From Chitinophaga pinensis (lineage in GTDB: Bacteria; Bacteroidota; Bacteroidia; Flavobacteriales_D; Crocinitomicaceae), in assembly GCA_945863605.1 (NCBI GenBank), contig CAMAZP010000009.1, forward strand, positions 1-64,000: a stretch of 64,000 nucleotides of DNA. The letters are read 5' to 3'. Shown here one piece after another: positions 9,502-18,498 of this stretch; positions within the stretch are counted from its first letter, which is position 1; each line of letters begins with the position of its first letter. A model generated the notes under the pieces. The model saw only the letters and a program-made list of their open reading frames with translations. It did no database searches and was not told the DNA's origin. Made by a program: the position numbers and the translations under genes.

Positions 9502-11258
9502 TGAAAGTTAAAAATGTTTTTTTCTTGTTTTTCTTTTTCTTGCTGAGTTTACAACAATTTGCTGCACAGCAATATGCACTAATCACTCAGAAAGAAGGCA
9601 AAAAATACTACAATCACACCGTTGTTGATGGTAATAGTATTTTTGGTTTACAGCAAATGTACAATTGTCCGGTTGAAGATATTTTGGAGGCTAATCCTGG
9701 AATTGAACGCGGTTTGAACGATGGTCAATTGGTGCTAATTCCAGCAAATGAAAAGATAATTTTACATACAGTTCAAAAACAAGAAACACTTTATAAAATC
9801 TCTAGAATGTATGCCGTTCATGTTGACACTATTATTTCAAAAAATCCAGGTTGTGAAAATGGTTTAAAGGTTGGTCAACGCTTGAAATTGGAAAATGCAG
9901 TGCCGCTAATTCAAGTTGATTTATTGAGTGTAAGTGTAGAAGAAAACACACGCGAAGTTCCAAAACCAAGCGAAGAAGTGAAATCAAAATTTATCATTTC
10001 ATTTAAAGATTCTATCATCAGCCACTTGGTTTTGCCAACGGAAACGATTCACTCAATTTCGAAACGCTTTATGATTCCAGTGGAGACTTTGAGAAGTCTC
10101 AATAACTTGAATTCCAATAAATTACAAACTGGACAAAGCATAAAAATTCCGCTTAAAAAAGAGAAAATTGAAAAAGTAAAAATACGTGAGGTTCCAATTA
10201 AAAATCGAACTACGAAGGACTCTTTATTGGTGTTTGAGAAAAAAGAAATGTACAATGTTGCATTGTTTTTGCCTTTTAATTTAGATTCTACAGCTAGTTT
10301 CAATAAATCGGTTGTAAACGCAGCTTTTGATTATTATATGGGCGCAAGTTTGGCAATTGATTCGCTTCGTCGAATGGGTTTACGTGCCAGTTTCTACGTA
10401 TATGATTATCAAGCAAAAAACGAAACGATTCAACAGCAATTGGCAAAACCAGAATTTAAAGATATGGATTTGATTTTTGCACCTCTTCAATTAGCAGAAG
10501 CTGAAATCGTTGCAGATTGGGGAAGAAAAAATAAAGTAAGAGTGGTTTTGAGCGTGAATATGCCTCCAAAATTGTTAGAGTCAAATCGCTATGTTTATGC
10601 ATTGAATCCAGATAACGAAATTCTTATTCGGAATTTAGCGTATCATATTTATCAAAAACACGACAATCAACAAATTGTTTTAATCAAAGGAACGAAACCC
10701 GATGAAGATTGGATGAATCAAGTATTCATGAATTATTTCAAAGAGTTTCCTACGAAAAATTCACGTCCACGAGTGATAGAAGCAGATTGGGCCAATTTAA
10801 AAAATTTCGAAAGTTTAAGTGCACAAACAATGTTTATTTTCTTATCAACGGACAAGGATAAAGTGCTGAAATTATTGGATAAATACAAAGAAAATCAAAC
10901 GGTTAGTCTTTTTGGTTTAAAAGAATGGGCGGATTGGAAAGAAGTGAATGGTATTATAATGAATAAGTACGAATTTACATATGCCTCACCAACTCATTTT
11001 GATTTGCGCGACCCACAAGTGATTAATTTTCACAAACTTTACAGACGTTCTTACAATGCCGACTTAACCAAAACTGCTTGTCAAGGTTTCGATGCAGTAC
11101 TGAATGTTTGTTCGACTTTCTTCCTTGATATTGAAATGAAAAAAGGATTAATCAATTCATATCAATTAAACCAAATTGGAAAAGGAAATGGTATTCAAAA
11201 TGAAGGAGGTTTTGTTTTGAAATTCCAAGATTTTGAACCAAAAGTTGACAATCAATGA
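9501..11258 (+). CDS. Secreted LysM-repeat protein with periplasmic-binding-like domain
   Basis: I prefer ATG at 9501 (MKVKNVFF, 585 aa) over the track's 9492, because it starts directly with a signal peptide and overlaps the guaA stop by one base. Three LysM modules bind peptidoglycan glycan: about 35-75 (GNSIFGLQQMYN), 85-130 (QKQETLYKISRMY) and 170-215 (TETIHSISKRF, KLQTGQSIKIP). The rest (about 250-585) resembles a type I periplasmic binding fold. This architecture recurs in Bacteroidota; an envelope-sensing or wall-anchoring role is inferred. Its link to guaA and hemF is positional only. Confidence 0.82.
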   Translation: MKVKNVFFLFFFFLLSLQQFAAQQYALITQKEGKKYYNHTVVDGNSIFGLQQMYNCPVEDILEANPGIERGLNDGQLVLIPANEKIILHTVQKQETLYKISRMYAVHVDTIISKNPGCENGLKVGQRLKLENAVPLIQVDLLSVSVEENTREVPKPSEEVKSKFIISFKDSIISHLVLPTETIHSISKRFMIPVETLRSLNNLNSNKLQTGQSIKIPLKKEKIEKVKIREVPIKNRTTKDSLLVFEKKEMYNVALFLPFNLDSTASFNKSVVNAAFDYYMGASLAIDSLRRMGLRASFYVYDYQAKNETIQQQLAKPEFKDMDLIFAPLQLAEAEIVADWGRKNKVRVVLSVNMPPKLLESNRYVYALNPDNEILIRNLAYHIYQKHDNQQIVLIKGTKPDEDWMNQVFMNYFKEFPTKNSRPRVIEADWANLKNFESLSAQTMFIFLSTDKDKVLKLLDKYKENQTVSLFGLKEWADWKEVNGIIMNKYEFTYASPTHFDLRDPQVINFHKLYRRSYNADLTKTACQGFDAVLNVCSTFFLDIEMKKGLINSYQLNQIGKGNGIQNEGGFVLKFQDFEPKVDNQ

Positions 11259-12148
11259 CAAGTGAGTACATAAAATCAGAGTTCAGAAAATTGCAATTGC
11301 ACATTTCTGATGCGCTAGAGAAAATTGACGGTTTAGCCCTTTTTAATGAAGACGCTTGGACGAGAGAAGAGGGTGGAGGAGGATTCACGCGAACTATTTC
11401 AAACGGAAATATTTTGGAAAAAGGAGGGGTTGCATTTTCTGCAGTTGAAGGCCCAGTAAGCGAAACAATGACAAAACAATTAGGAATGGAAGGCAATGAT
11501 TTTTTTGCTTCAGGTGTTTCGATTGTATTACACCCTTTTCATCCGCGTCATCCTATCATTCATATGAATGTGCGTTATTTTGAATTAGATAATGGAACTT
11601 ATTGGTTTGGTGGAGGTATTGATCTTACACCACATTACATCAATAAAGAAGCAGCTAAACTATTTCATCTGAGCTTGAAAAAATTGTGTGATTCTTACCA
11701 CAATGAATTTTATACCAAATTTAAACCTTGGGCAGATACCTATTTTCATTTGCCACACCGTGGAGAATCTCGTGGAATTGGAGGAATTTTCTTCGATCAT
11801 TTAGATGAAAAGTTTGGTATAGAGAAATCTAAAATATTTGAGTTTTGTATTGAATTAGGTAAATTATTTCCAATTCTGTATGGCCAACAAATTGATTTTA
11901 CCAAGTTATCACAAGCAACAGAAGCAGAATTAGCTTGGCAAGCTTCCAGACGTTCGCGATATGTGGAATTCAATTTATTGCACGACCGAGGTACCAAATT
12001 CGGAATTTATTCAGGTGGAAGAACAGAATCCATTTTAATGAGTATGCCTCCAATGGCAAAATGGGATTATAATGTACAACCAAGTCTAAATTCAGAGGAA
12101 GCAAAATCTTTAGAGCTATTAAAAGAGGTAGTTGATTGGCTTATTTAA
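11255..12148 (+). CDS. hemF: Oxygen-dependent coproporphyrinogen III oxidase
   Basis: 297 aa. Converts coproporphyrinogen III to protoporphyrinogen IX with O2 in haem synthesis. Diagnostic motifs: HPRHPIIHMNVRY, the active-site YWFGGGIDLTPHY, FHLPHRGESRGIGGIFFD and RSRYVEFNLLHDRGT. It overlaps the LysM gene by 4 nt (ATGA). Indicates an aerobic lifestyle. Confidence 0.97.
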   Translation: MTSEYIKSEFRKLQLHISDALEKIDGLALFNEDAWTREEGGGGFTRTISNGNILEKGGVAFSAVEGPVSETMTKQLGMEGNDFFASGVSIVLHPFHPRHPIIHMNVRYFELDNGTYWFGGGIDLTPHYINKEAAKLFHLSLKKLCDSYHNEFYTKFKPWADTYFHLPHRGESRGIGGIFFDHLDEKFGIEKSKIFEFCIELGKLFPILYGQQIDFTKLSQATEAELAWQASRRSRYVEFNLLHDRGTKFGIYSGGRTESILMSMPPMAKWDYNVQPSLNSEEAKSLELLKEVVDWLI

Positions 12149-12251
12149 TTATGTTTTAATTATCATTTACTGTGGATTAACTCATATTAAATAAAGTCAA
12201 AAACTTCAAACTGCCATATTTTTATAAGTTTAAAACAATTATTAGATATTA

Positions 12252-12259
12252 TATGTTTG
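12252..12259 (+). promoter_or_regulatory. -7 box (TATGTTTG) for the HNH gene
   Basis: Matches TAnnTTTG, 6 nt before the ATG at 12266. Confidence 0.45.
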
Positions 12260-12265
12260 TAAATC

Positions 12266-12859
12266 ATGGAAGTATGGAAAAGTATTCCAGGTTTTTCAGA
12301 CTATGAAGTCTCTGATTCTGGATTAATTCGTTCAAAAGATAGAATTAAAATATATAAGAATGGTCGTACTATTCACTACACAATGAAATTAAAATTATTG
12401 CGAGTACATACTGATAATGGATTTTTAATGACAGATCTAATCGATGACAAAGGGGTTCGTAAAACAGTTTATCCTCACAAAGCAGTTGCACAAGCATTCA
12501 TTGAAAATAAATTTACACGCAAAAAAAAAGTTGTTATTCACATTGATGGAAATTATAATAACAATAATGTTTCGAACTTAAAATGGTCAACATATAGTGA
12601 ATCAATTTTGATTGGCTTTCGTCAAGGAAAAAGAGATAACAGTGATTTATGGATTAAGAGAAGATTGAAATATGGACCAAAAGGAGGAAATACATCTATC
12701 GGTCGACCTGATCCATTAAATTTTACTCAAAAGAAGAGGATTGTTTATTTACGAAATGAGAAAGGAATGACACTAAATCAATTAGCTGAAAAATATAATT
12801 GTAGTGTTTCACACATACATAAAACAGTTAAAAATTGGGATGCAACTATTGAGTCCTAA
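12266..12859 (+). CDS. NUMOD4/HNH endonuclease-like protein with C-terminal HTH
   Basis: 197 aa. Residues 1-50 match NUMOD4 (EVWKSIPGF, YEVSDSGLIRS), a DNA-binding module common in homing endonucleases. An HNH-like nuclease core follows: His71 (HKAVAQAF), HIDGN at 92-96 and NLKWS at 104-108. The C-terminus (about 155-190) is a helix-turn-helix (TLNQLAEKYNCSVSHIHKTV), as in resolvases or transposon regulators. No intron or intein surrounds it, so it is a free-standing homing-type or accessory nuclease. One of the two adjacent histidines usual before IDG is replaced by Ile (VIHIDG), so catalysis is not assured. Its stop overlaps the convergent neighbour by 4 nt. Confidence 0.8.
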   Translation: MEVWKSIPGFSDYEVSDSGLIRSKDRIKIYKNGRTIHYTMKLKLLRVHTDNGFLMTDLIDDKGVRKTVYPHKAVAQAFIENKFTRKKKVVIHIDGNYNNNNVSNLKWSTYSESILIGFRQGKRDNSDLWIKRRLKYGPKGGNTSIGRPDPLNFTQKKRIVYLRNEKGMTLNQLAEKYNCSVSHIHKTVKNWDATIES

Positions 12860-14184
12860 ATCAACTTATTTTTTCTAAAAATTCTTTTAACTGGTATCTG
12901 TAAACTACCATAGCTTTCATAAGTTGTTAGTGAATCAATATTAAAAACATAACGAGTACCTTCTTTAGTCCATATAATTTGATTTCTTGTACTTTCTACT
13001 TTTTTGGGAGCTTTTTTTCCTGAATAAAATTGATAACTTGTTTTGTTAATGGTAGCATACAACAATGGTGAAAATAAAAACCGATAATTATTCTCCTCAT
13101 GTCTAAGGATGCCTTTATTAATTAATTTATTGATGAAAACTGGTGCATCTAAAGTAGATGAAATATAGATAGAATAACCTGGAACTAGAATTTCTCTTGT
13201 TTTTTCAACTTCTGCTGTATTAAAATCTTCATCTAATTCTGTTTCAATATAGGTTTCTTGAACCGTTTGCATACCACCTTCCATAAATGATAAATCGCCA
13301 TTCCAAGCTTTTAAGAAATCAACAAAAGGGAATCCAAAACGCTTCCCAATCTTTGATAATTCAATATAAAGTTTATCTTCTGGATGTTTCCTTAATTCGG
13401 AAATCTCCAAATGTAATTCTATTGATTTAGTAGCATTTTCGATATTTTTATATCCTTCACCAATTTCTTTTTTCTTTATATAAAAAGGAGTTTCTTTTCG
13501 AAAATAACTTTTTAAATTGAAGCTCAAAGAATCGCTATCGTGTGCAAACATAGCTGTTTTAATTCCCATATTTTTAAGTCGATTCCAGTTCGAATAAATC
13601 ACTAAATACTCACTTTTAAACTGTTTTTTACTTAAAAATGTTTTCCAAGATTTATTAATTCCTAAATATTTCGCTTTTGTAACTTGATCGAAATAGGTTT
13701 TATAATCAGATCCTTTGTAAAAGAAAAGATAATTTCGACCATAGTGAATATACATTTTTTCTTGTTTGTATCTAAAAATTTGATGTTCATTGATGGTAGT
13801 ATCATCTATCGAAATAAATTTTCGTAAGCGTTCAATTCCTTGATTTATTTTAGATGAATCACTTACTTCAATCAAACAACCCCAATCTCCGCTTTCATTT
13901 CCAAATAAATAAACTTGTTTTTGAAGGTTTAAACCGTACATTTTTCCTTGCCCTAAAAGAAATTCATAGGAGGTAAAATCTCGAAAAGGAATTTTATGGT
14001 AGTACATCATTCCACTAGTTTCGCGTGCCAAATCCAAAACATTTGCTTTTCCTATGAAATCTGCACTTGGAAGTCGATCAATCAATCGGGGAGGAGTGGG
14101 TTTTTGAAATAAAAAGGGTTTTAAGTACAAAAATGCACCTAAAGCAGATGCAAGTATAACGATGGTGATTGTTTTGCGAATCAA
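12856..14184 (-). CDS. Membrane-anchored protein of unknown function (possibly DUF4836-like)
   Basis: 442 aa. N-terminal membrane segment (about 5-25), then a soluble, probably periplasmic domain without catalytic motifs I recognise. The opening of the soluble part (DRLPSADFIGKANVLDLARE) resembles that of the next gene (IPKDAVTVFSINNINLFQK), so the two are probably distant paralogues; both recall DUF4836-type proteins, but I cannot confirm that without a profile search. Last gene of a three-gene cluster, 7 nt after its upstream neighbour. Confidence 0.6.
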   Translation of the reverse strand: MIRKTITIVILASALGAFLYLKPFLFQKPTPPRLIDRLPSADFIGKANVLDLARETSGMMYYHKIPFRDFTSYEFLLGQGKMYGLNLQKQVYLFGNESGDWGCLIEVSDSSKINQGIERLRKFISIDDTTINEHQIFRYKQEKMYIHYGRNYLFFYKGSDYKTYFDQVTKAKYLGINKSWKTFLSKKQFKSEYLVIYSNWNRLKNMGIKTAMFAHDSDSLSFNLKSYFRKETPFYIKKKEIGEGYKNIENATKSIELHLEISELRKHPEDKLYIELSKIGKRFGFPFVDFLKAWNGDLSFMEGGMQTVQETYIETELDEDFNTAEVEKTREILVPGYSIYISSTLDAPVFINKLINKGILRHEENNYRFLFSPLLYATINKTSYQFYSGKKAPKKVESTRNQIIWTKEGTRYVFNIDSLTTYESYGSLQIPVKRIFRKNKLI

Positions 14185-14191
14185 AGCTATA

Positions 14192-16051
14192 TTATTTTGT
14201 AACGATGTAAATAGAATTTATTAAATCCAAGAGGTGTTTGCCAGAAGTATCATCTCCTTGAAACGTATATTCAATTTTGAAGTCTGTTTTCTTAACAGAT
14301 GTTTTACTAGAAATCAATTCAAGACTTCCAGATTTCCCTTTCAAAGTTTGGATAATTTCATTTTGACGATCGTTTAAAACGTCCATTGGAAAACGATTGA
14401 TAGTTTCTGCAACATTGATATTAGCATACATGAATCCACTTTTCTTCGCTTTTTTCCCTGCTTTGCGATTTAGTTTTTCTTTTCCATACCCATCAGCATG
14501 ATTTACAGCTAAATCTTCATCGTTAGTAAGAATAAATAAACCGTTTCTGTTAATCATGTATAGCGGAGCAGCATCGAAAATTGCGTTTTCAAACACCCAA
14601 TATTTTCCTTTGTTTTGAATTTTTGAAGTCAATCTTCCGAAATGTTTTAAAATTTTCTCAGGAATATCCGTTCTATCGATTGTTATTCCATAGGTGAAAA
14701 TTGGCATATCTTCCTCGGCTTCAGCAACTCGTTCACCATATTCAAATGTTTCTTCATCATAGAAGAATTCAATTTTCTTTGTTTTGATTTTTTTAAAACC
14801 ATTAAATGACCCAAACATGCTTCCTTTATAGGTTCCGAAAAGTGCATCTTTATTTATAAATTCATTCAATAATTCAATGGTTAAAACATTCATTGCTATT
14901 TGAGCATTTTTTTCTTCACTAAGAATTGGCATGATGATTTCATATGCTTTTTCGTAAGCTTTTCGCATATTTACGTTGTATGAAAAATAACCAGAACTAT
15001 TATTAGGGATGTATTTCAAACAATTTTTATCGAATTTAGAATCGTTCATTTCTTTATAAATTGCACCTAAACCCGTCCCATATTCAGCTGTAATGTCAAA
15101 TTGTACAACTTGTTCCTTTAAATAGATATCCCCTAAAATTACGTTTCCAGCATACAATTCTTGGATGTCTTTATACAAACTTGGCAATACTGTTTGAAAA
15201 TACCAAAGGCCATTTGCTTTATCTATATTTCTTGCATTATCCATGTAGAAAACGCCTTCTGAATTGTGCGTCAATTGATTAGCAAATCGACTATCGAAAG
15301 AAGGTAAATTGATGTTTTGTACCAATAGTTCATTTAAAATTATTTCTAATTGTGCTTGTTGTAAAACTAACTGAACGCTATCTCTTAATTCATAATAGTT
15401 TTTTACATTTGGATTTTCCGACGCATCTGGAAATAATTCTGTTTCTTCCAAATTAATATCTTCCTCTTCCCCAAAAACTTTTTCCTCTAAAATCGAAGTT
15501 TCTTCAAAGTCATCCTCGAAATAATCAAAAGGACTTTCGTTTCCACGAGCGTACCAAATTGAATCGGTCATTTCAGAAATGTAATCCATTGTTGGTTCTA
15601 CGCGAATTAATAATGCACTGTTTTCGCGAATGATTAAATTATTAAAAAATGAACCATAAACCTTTGTGCTTTCAGAGCTCATTTTATCAATCAAATCGAA
15701 ATCATCAAAAACAGTGAATAATTTTTGTTGATCTTTTACACCAAATGTGAAACCTGAAATTTCAGATTTTTTTGCTTTTCCATAAAAAACATTCAACTTT
15801 TGATCGAAATCTAGCCCAGAATCTTTTAATGTGCTGCCACTTGTTGAACCATCGAAAAGTTCTTGGTGCACTTCATACATGAAATCGTAACTGATAAGTT
15901 CGTCGAGGGAAATTTTTTGAAAAAGATTTATGTTATTGATACTGAATACGGTAACTGCATCTTTTGGGATGAGATTTTCAGATTTTTGAGCTTTTACACT
16001 TAAAAAACTTAGTAAAAATCCAGAAAATAAAAGTTGTTTTTTGAAGGACAT
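14192..16051 (-). CDS. Secreted protein of unknown function (possibly DUF4836-like)
   Basis: 619 aa. Signal peptide MSFKKQLLFSGFLLSFLSVKAQ, mature part starting at IPKDAVTVFSINN. A strongly acidic stretch (about 170-215, rich in E and D) interrupts the domain. No enzyme signature and no T9SS tail seen. It lies between a related membrane protein (7 nt downstream) and a small lipoprotein (37 nt upstream), suggesting an operon for one envelope function. Confidence 0.6.
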   Translation of the reverse strand: MSFKKQLLFSGFLLSFLSVKAQKSENLIPKDAVTVFSINNINLFQKISLDELISYDFMYEVHQELFDGSTSGSTLKDSGLDFDQKLNVFYGKAKKSEISGFTFGVKDQQKLFTVFDDFDLIDKMSSESTKVYGSFFNNLIIRENSALLIRVEPTMDYISEMTDSIWYARGNESPFDYFEDDFEETSILEEKVFGEEEDINLEETELFPDASENPNVKNYYELRDSVQLVLQQAQLEIILNELLVQNINLPSFDSRFANQLTHNSEGVFYMDNARNIDKANGLWYFQTVLPSLYKDIQELYAGNVILGDIYLKEQVVQFDITAEYGTGLGAIYKEMNDSKFDKNCLKYIPNNSSGYFSYNVNMRKAYEKAYEIIMPILSEEKNAQIAMNVLTIELLNEFINKDALFGTYKGSMFGSFNGFKKIKTKKIEFFYDEETFEYGERVAEAEEDMPIFTYGITIDRTDIPEKILKHFGRLTSKIQNKGKYWVFENAIFDAAPLYMINRNGLFILTNDEDLAVNHADGYGKEKLNRKAGKKAKKSGFMYANINVAETINRFPMDVLNDRQNEIIQTLKGKSGSLELISSKTSVKKTDFKIEYTFQGDDTSGKHLLDLINSIYIVTK

Positions 16052-16088
16052 CGATGTATGAATATTTTGCGAAATTACGAAAATATTC

Positions 16089-16766
16089 CTAGTTTTTGGT
16101 TGAATTTAAATAGATTACATTTTCTAAAATGTCGGGATTTTCCTTCAGTCGGTATGCGTCAGTTTTGATCATAACAGCGAGTTTGTTTTTTGACAACTCA
16201 GCCAATGGGTTAACAATTTTTTCAACTGCTTTATCAAACCGAGAAATACAAGTATATGAACCCATTTTCAATAGCTCTACATCATTTTGATTTAATTTCC
16301 TCAATTTGTTAAATGCAATTGTTGGAATTGTACGTGTTAATTTATTTCCATCCCAGGTTATCCAAATTTGATTTATATCAGAAGTATTTTTTTCTTTTGT
16401 CATACTACTGATTGTCGTTTTAATTCCTTCTTGTAGCAAAAGTACATTTGTGAAATCGCACGAAAATTTTAAAACAAAATCAGTGTAATTTTCTTCTATT
16501 TTCACATTCGAAATCCCATTTTGAGCATCTAAAGTTTTTATAAATTGCTGAACTTTTTCTTTTATATCCTCAATTTTAGGAACCTTTTGACCATCTAAAC
16601 TATCTAAAGAAAGAATTGAATTAACTTTTATTTTATTGGAACTCAGATTGATATTGTAGCGAAAAGTTCCTGAACCATCAGCGTGTATTGTCAAGTCGTC
16701 TAAGATTTCTATACAAGAATTTAAACTAAAAATAAGTATGAATAGAAATAGTAAGTTATTTTTCAC
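16089..16766 (-). CDS. Small lipoprotein of unknown function
   Basis: 225 aa. Lipoprotein signal MKNNLLFLFILIFSLNSC with the modified Cys at 18. The mature part opens LTIHADGSGTFRYNINLS and is mostly beta and charged helix. I do not recognise the family. First gene of the three-gene envelope cluster. Confidence 0.6.
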   Translation of the reverse strand: MKNNLLFLFILIFSLNSCIEILDDLTIHADGSGTFRYNINLSSNKIKVNSILSLDSLDGQKVPKIEDIKEKVQQFIKTLDAQNGISNVKIEENYTDFVLKFSCDFTNVLLLQEGIKTTISSMTKEKNTSDINQIWITWDGNKLTRTIPTIAFNKLRKLNQNDVELLKMGSYTCISRFDKAVEKIVNPLAELSKNKLAVMIKTDAYRLKENPDILENVIYLNSTKN

Positions 16767-16825
16767 GTTTAATGTTTAAAATCAGACTTTGGTTACAATT
16801 TAAGTGCCAAAGGTAATAGCTAAAT

Positions 16826-17533
16826 TCAAAATAAAAAACCTTGAATAAAATCTTCTTGATAGAATACTTGTACTTCTTTTCTATTTGGCTGTTTTGAATT
16901 AATTATTCGCTTGTCAATCAAGTGTGCATCAATTTCATTTTCAGGCAATAAATTTATGTTTTGTAAGTCGATAGCTGTTCCAGAAAGCCAAGATTCAATA
17001 GATGCTTCATCAAGTAAGAAGGGCATTCTTTTTTTAGAATTATGAATTTCAGCCAAAAATGGATTTGCTTCACACGTAATAATAGAAAAGGTTTTCAACT
17101 TTTTTTGTGTAGCTGGCTGAATCCATTCACTGTATAGTCCTGCCATTGAGAAAAGTTCTTGTGATTTTGGAAATACAAAAAATGGAAGTTTATCTTTTCC
17201 CTTGTGTTGCCATTCGAAATAACCAGTAGATGGAATAATGCAACGTTGTTGGTGAATCAATCCCTTGAAGGAAGGAGTTGTATCGATAGTTTCAATTCGT
17301 GCATTAGGAGTTTTTGCAGCGATTTCGGAAAAGTTTTCTCCTTTAAACCAATTAGGAACCAATCCCCAATTCATTAATTCTATCTCGGGTTTTTGTGTGA
17401 TAATTCGCCACTCGGGAAAACTAAAAGCGGAAGCATAGAATAGGGGAGTGTCTGGAAATTGAAAAGGAATTTCTTTCTTGTATTTTTTTGCTAAATCGAT
17501 ATTTTTTGAAGTAGAGGAATTACTGTAACACAT
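16826..17533 (-). CDS. SRAP-domain protein (HMCES/YedK type)
   Basis: 235 aa. SOS-response-associated peptidase family; members crosslink covalently through Cys2 to abasic sites in single-stranded DNA. The start MCYSNS places Cys at position 2 as required. Other conserved elements: the WGLVPNWFK motif, NARIET, the RCIIPSTGYFEW block (catalytic Glu) and the HNSKKRMPFLL block with the catalytic His. Transcribed as a short gene downstream of the CDF transporter (15 nt). Confidence 0.93.
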   Translation of the reverse strand: MCYSNSSTSKNIDLAKKYKKEIPFQFPDTPLFYASAFSFPEWRIITQKPEIELMNWGLVPNWFKGENFSEIAAKTPNARIETIDTTPSFKGLIHQQRCIIPSTGYFEWQHKGKDKLPFFVFPKSQELFSMAGLYSEWIQPATQKKLKTFSIITCEANPFLAEIHNSKKRMPFLLDEASIESWLSGTAIDLQNINLLPENEIDAHLIDKRIINSKQPNRKEVQVFYQEDFIQGFLF

Positions 17534-17548
17534 TTATAATCAGATTTT

Positions 17549-18427
17549 TTAAGACAATCTTTTCGGTTCAATATGTATCAAAACATCAGCAATTTCAGGA
17601 AGTTGTACCATTAAAAAATCCTTCAGGCGGTGAGAAATTTCATGCCCTTCAAAAACGCTTAACTTACCATCCACTTCTACATGCAAATCAACGATGTAAA
17701 CCATTCCTGTTTTTCGAACCAAGCATTTTTCAGTATCCAAAACGCCATCAACTTTTGTAGCTTCCTTGCGAATTTGAACAATTAAAACATCGTGTAAATG
17801 TTCGTCCATAATTTCCCCAAGTGCAGGTCTGAAAATCAAAAATGCATTGTAAACGATGAAAACAGAGGCTACTAAAGCTGCCCAATCGTCTGCTTTTTCA
17901 TAGCCTTTTCCGAAAAATAAAGCGATGCTTATTCCAATAAATGCCATTACAGATGAAATTGCGTCACTTCGGTGGTGCCATGCGTCGGCGTGTAAAGAAC
18001 TGGATTTGGTTTCTATACTTTTTTGTTTCACATAACGGTAGGAGAATTCTTTAATTATAATAATCATACCAAGTACATACAAAGTGAAAACTTCAGGTTT
18101 TTCTTGTGGTTGTTGTAAATTTCGAATGCTTTCAACGGCGATTATTGTAGCGGAAATCAATAGAAATCCAACTACCGCAAAAGTCACTAATGCTTCCGCT
18201 TTTCCATGACCGTACGGATGATTTTCATCTGCAGGTTTTGACGAATAATTTAATCCAAAAAGTACAAGTAAGCTTGCAAAAACATCTGTTGTTGATTCAA
18301 TAGCATCTGCAATCATTGCGTCTGATTGTCCTAAAACACCAGTGAATCCTTTTGCAACCGCTAGCCCAGCATTTGAAATAAGACTGAGAAAAGCAGTTTT
18401 TTGAGCAGATTTTTTAATTGAATTCAT
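17549..18427 (-). CDS. Cation diffusion facilitator transporter
   Basis: 292 aa. Inner-membrane divalent metal exporter (Zn/Fe/Mn family). Six transmembrane segments, with metal-site motifs DAIESTTDVFAS (segment 2) and ADAWHHRSDAISS (segment 5), then a cytoplasmic C-terminal domain (about 205-292). HPYGHGKAE in the first loop is typical. Metal specificity cannot be told. Confidence 0.92.
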   Translation of the reverse strand: MNSIKKSAQKTAFLSLISNAGLAVAKGFTGVLGQSDAMIADAIESTTDVFASLLVLFGLNYSSKPADENHPYGHGKAEALVTFAVVGFLLISATIIAVESIRNLQQPQEKPEVFTLYVLGMIIIIKEFSYRYVKQKSIETKSSSLHADAWHHRSDAISSVMAFIGISIALFFGKGYEKADDWAALVASVFIVYNAFLIFRPALGEIMDEHLHDVLIVQIRKEATKVDGVLDTEKCLVRKTGMVYIVDLHVEVDGKLSVFEGHEISHRLKDFLMVQLPEIADVLIHIEPKRLS

Positions 18428-18498
18428 TTTGTTGACAAAGAGAAATTGTTCCTTGTTAGGTTATAAATTGTGATTAAATCAATCTCAACTGAATGTAT

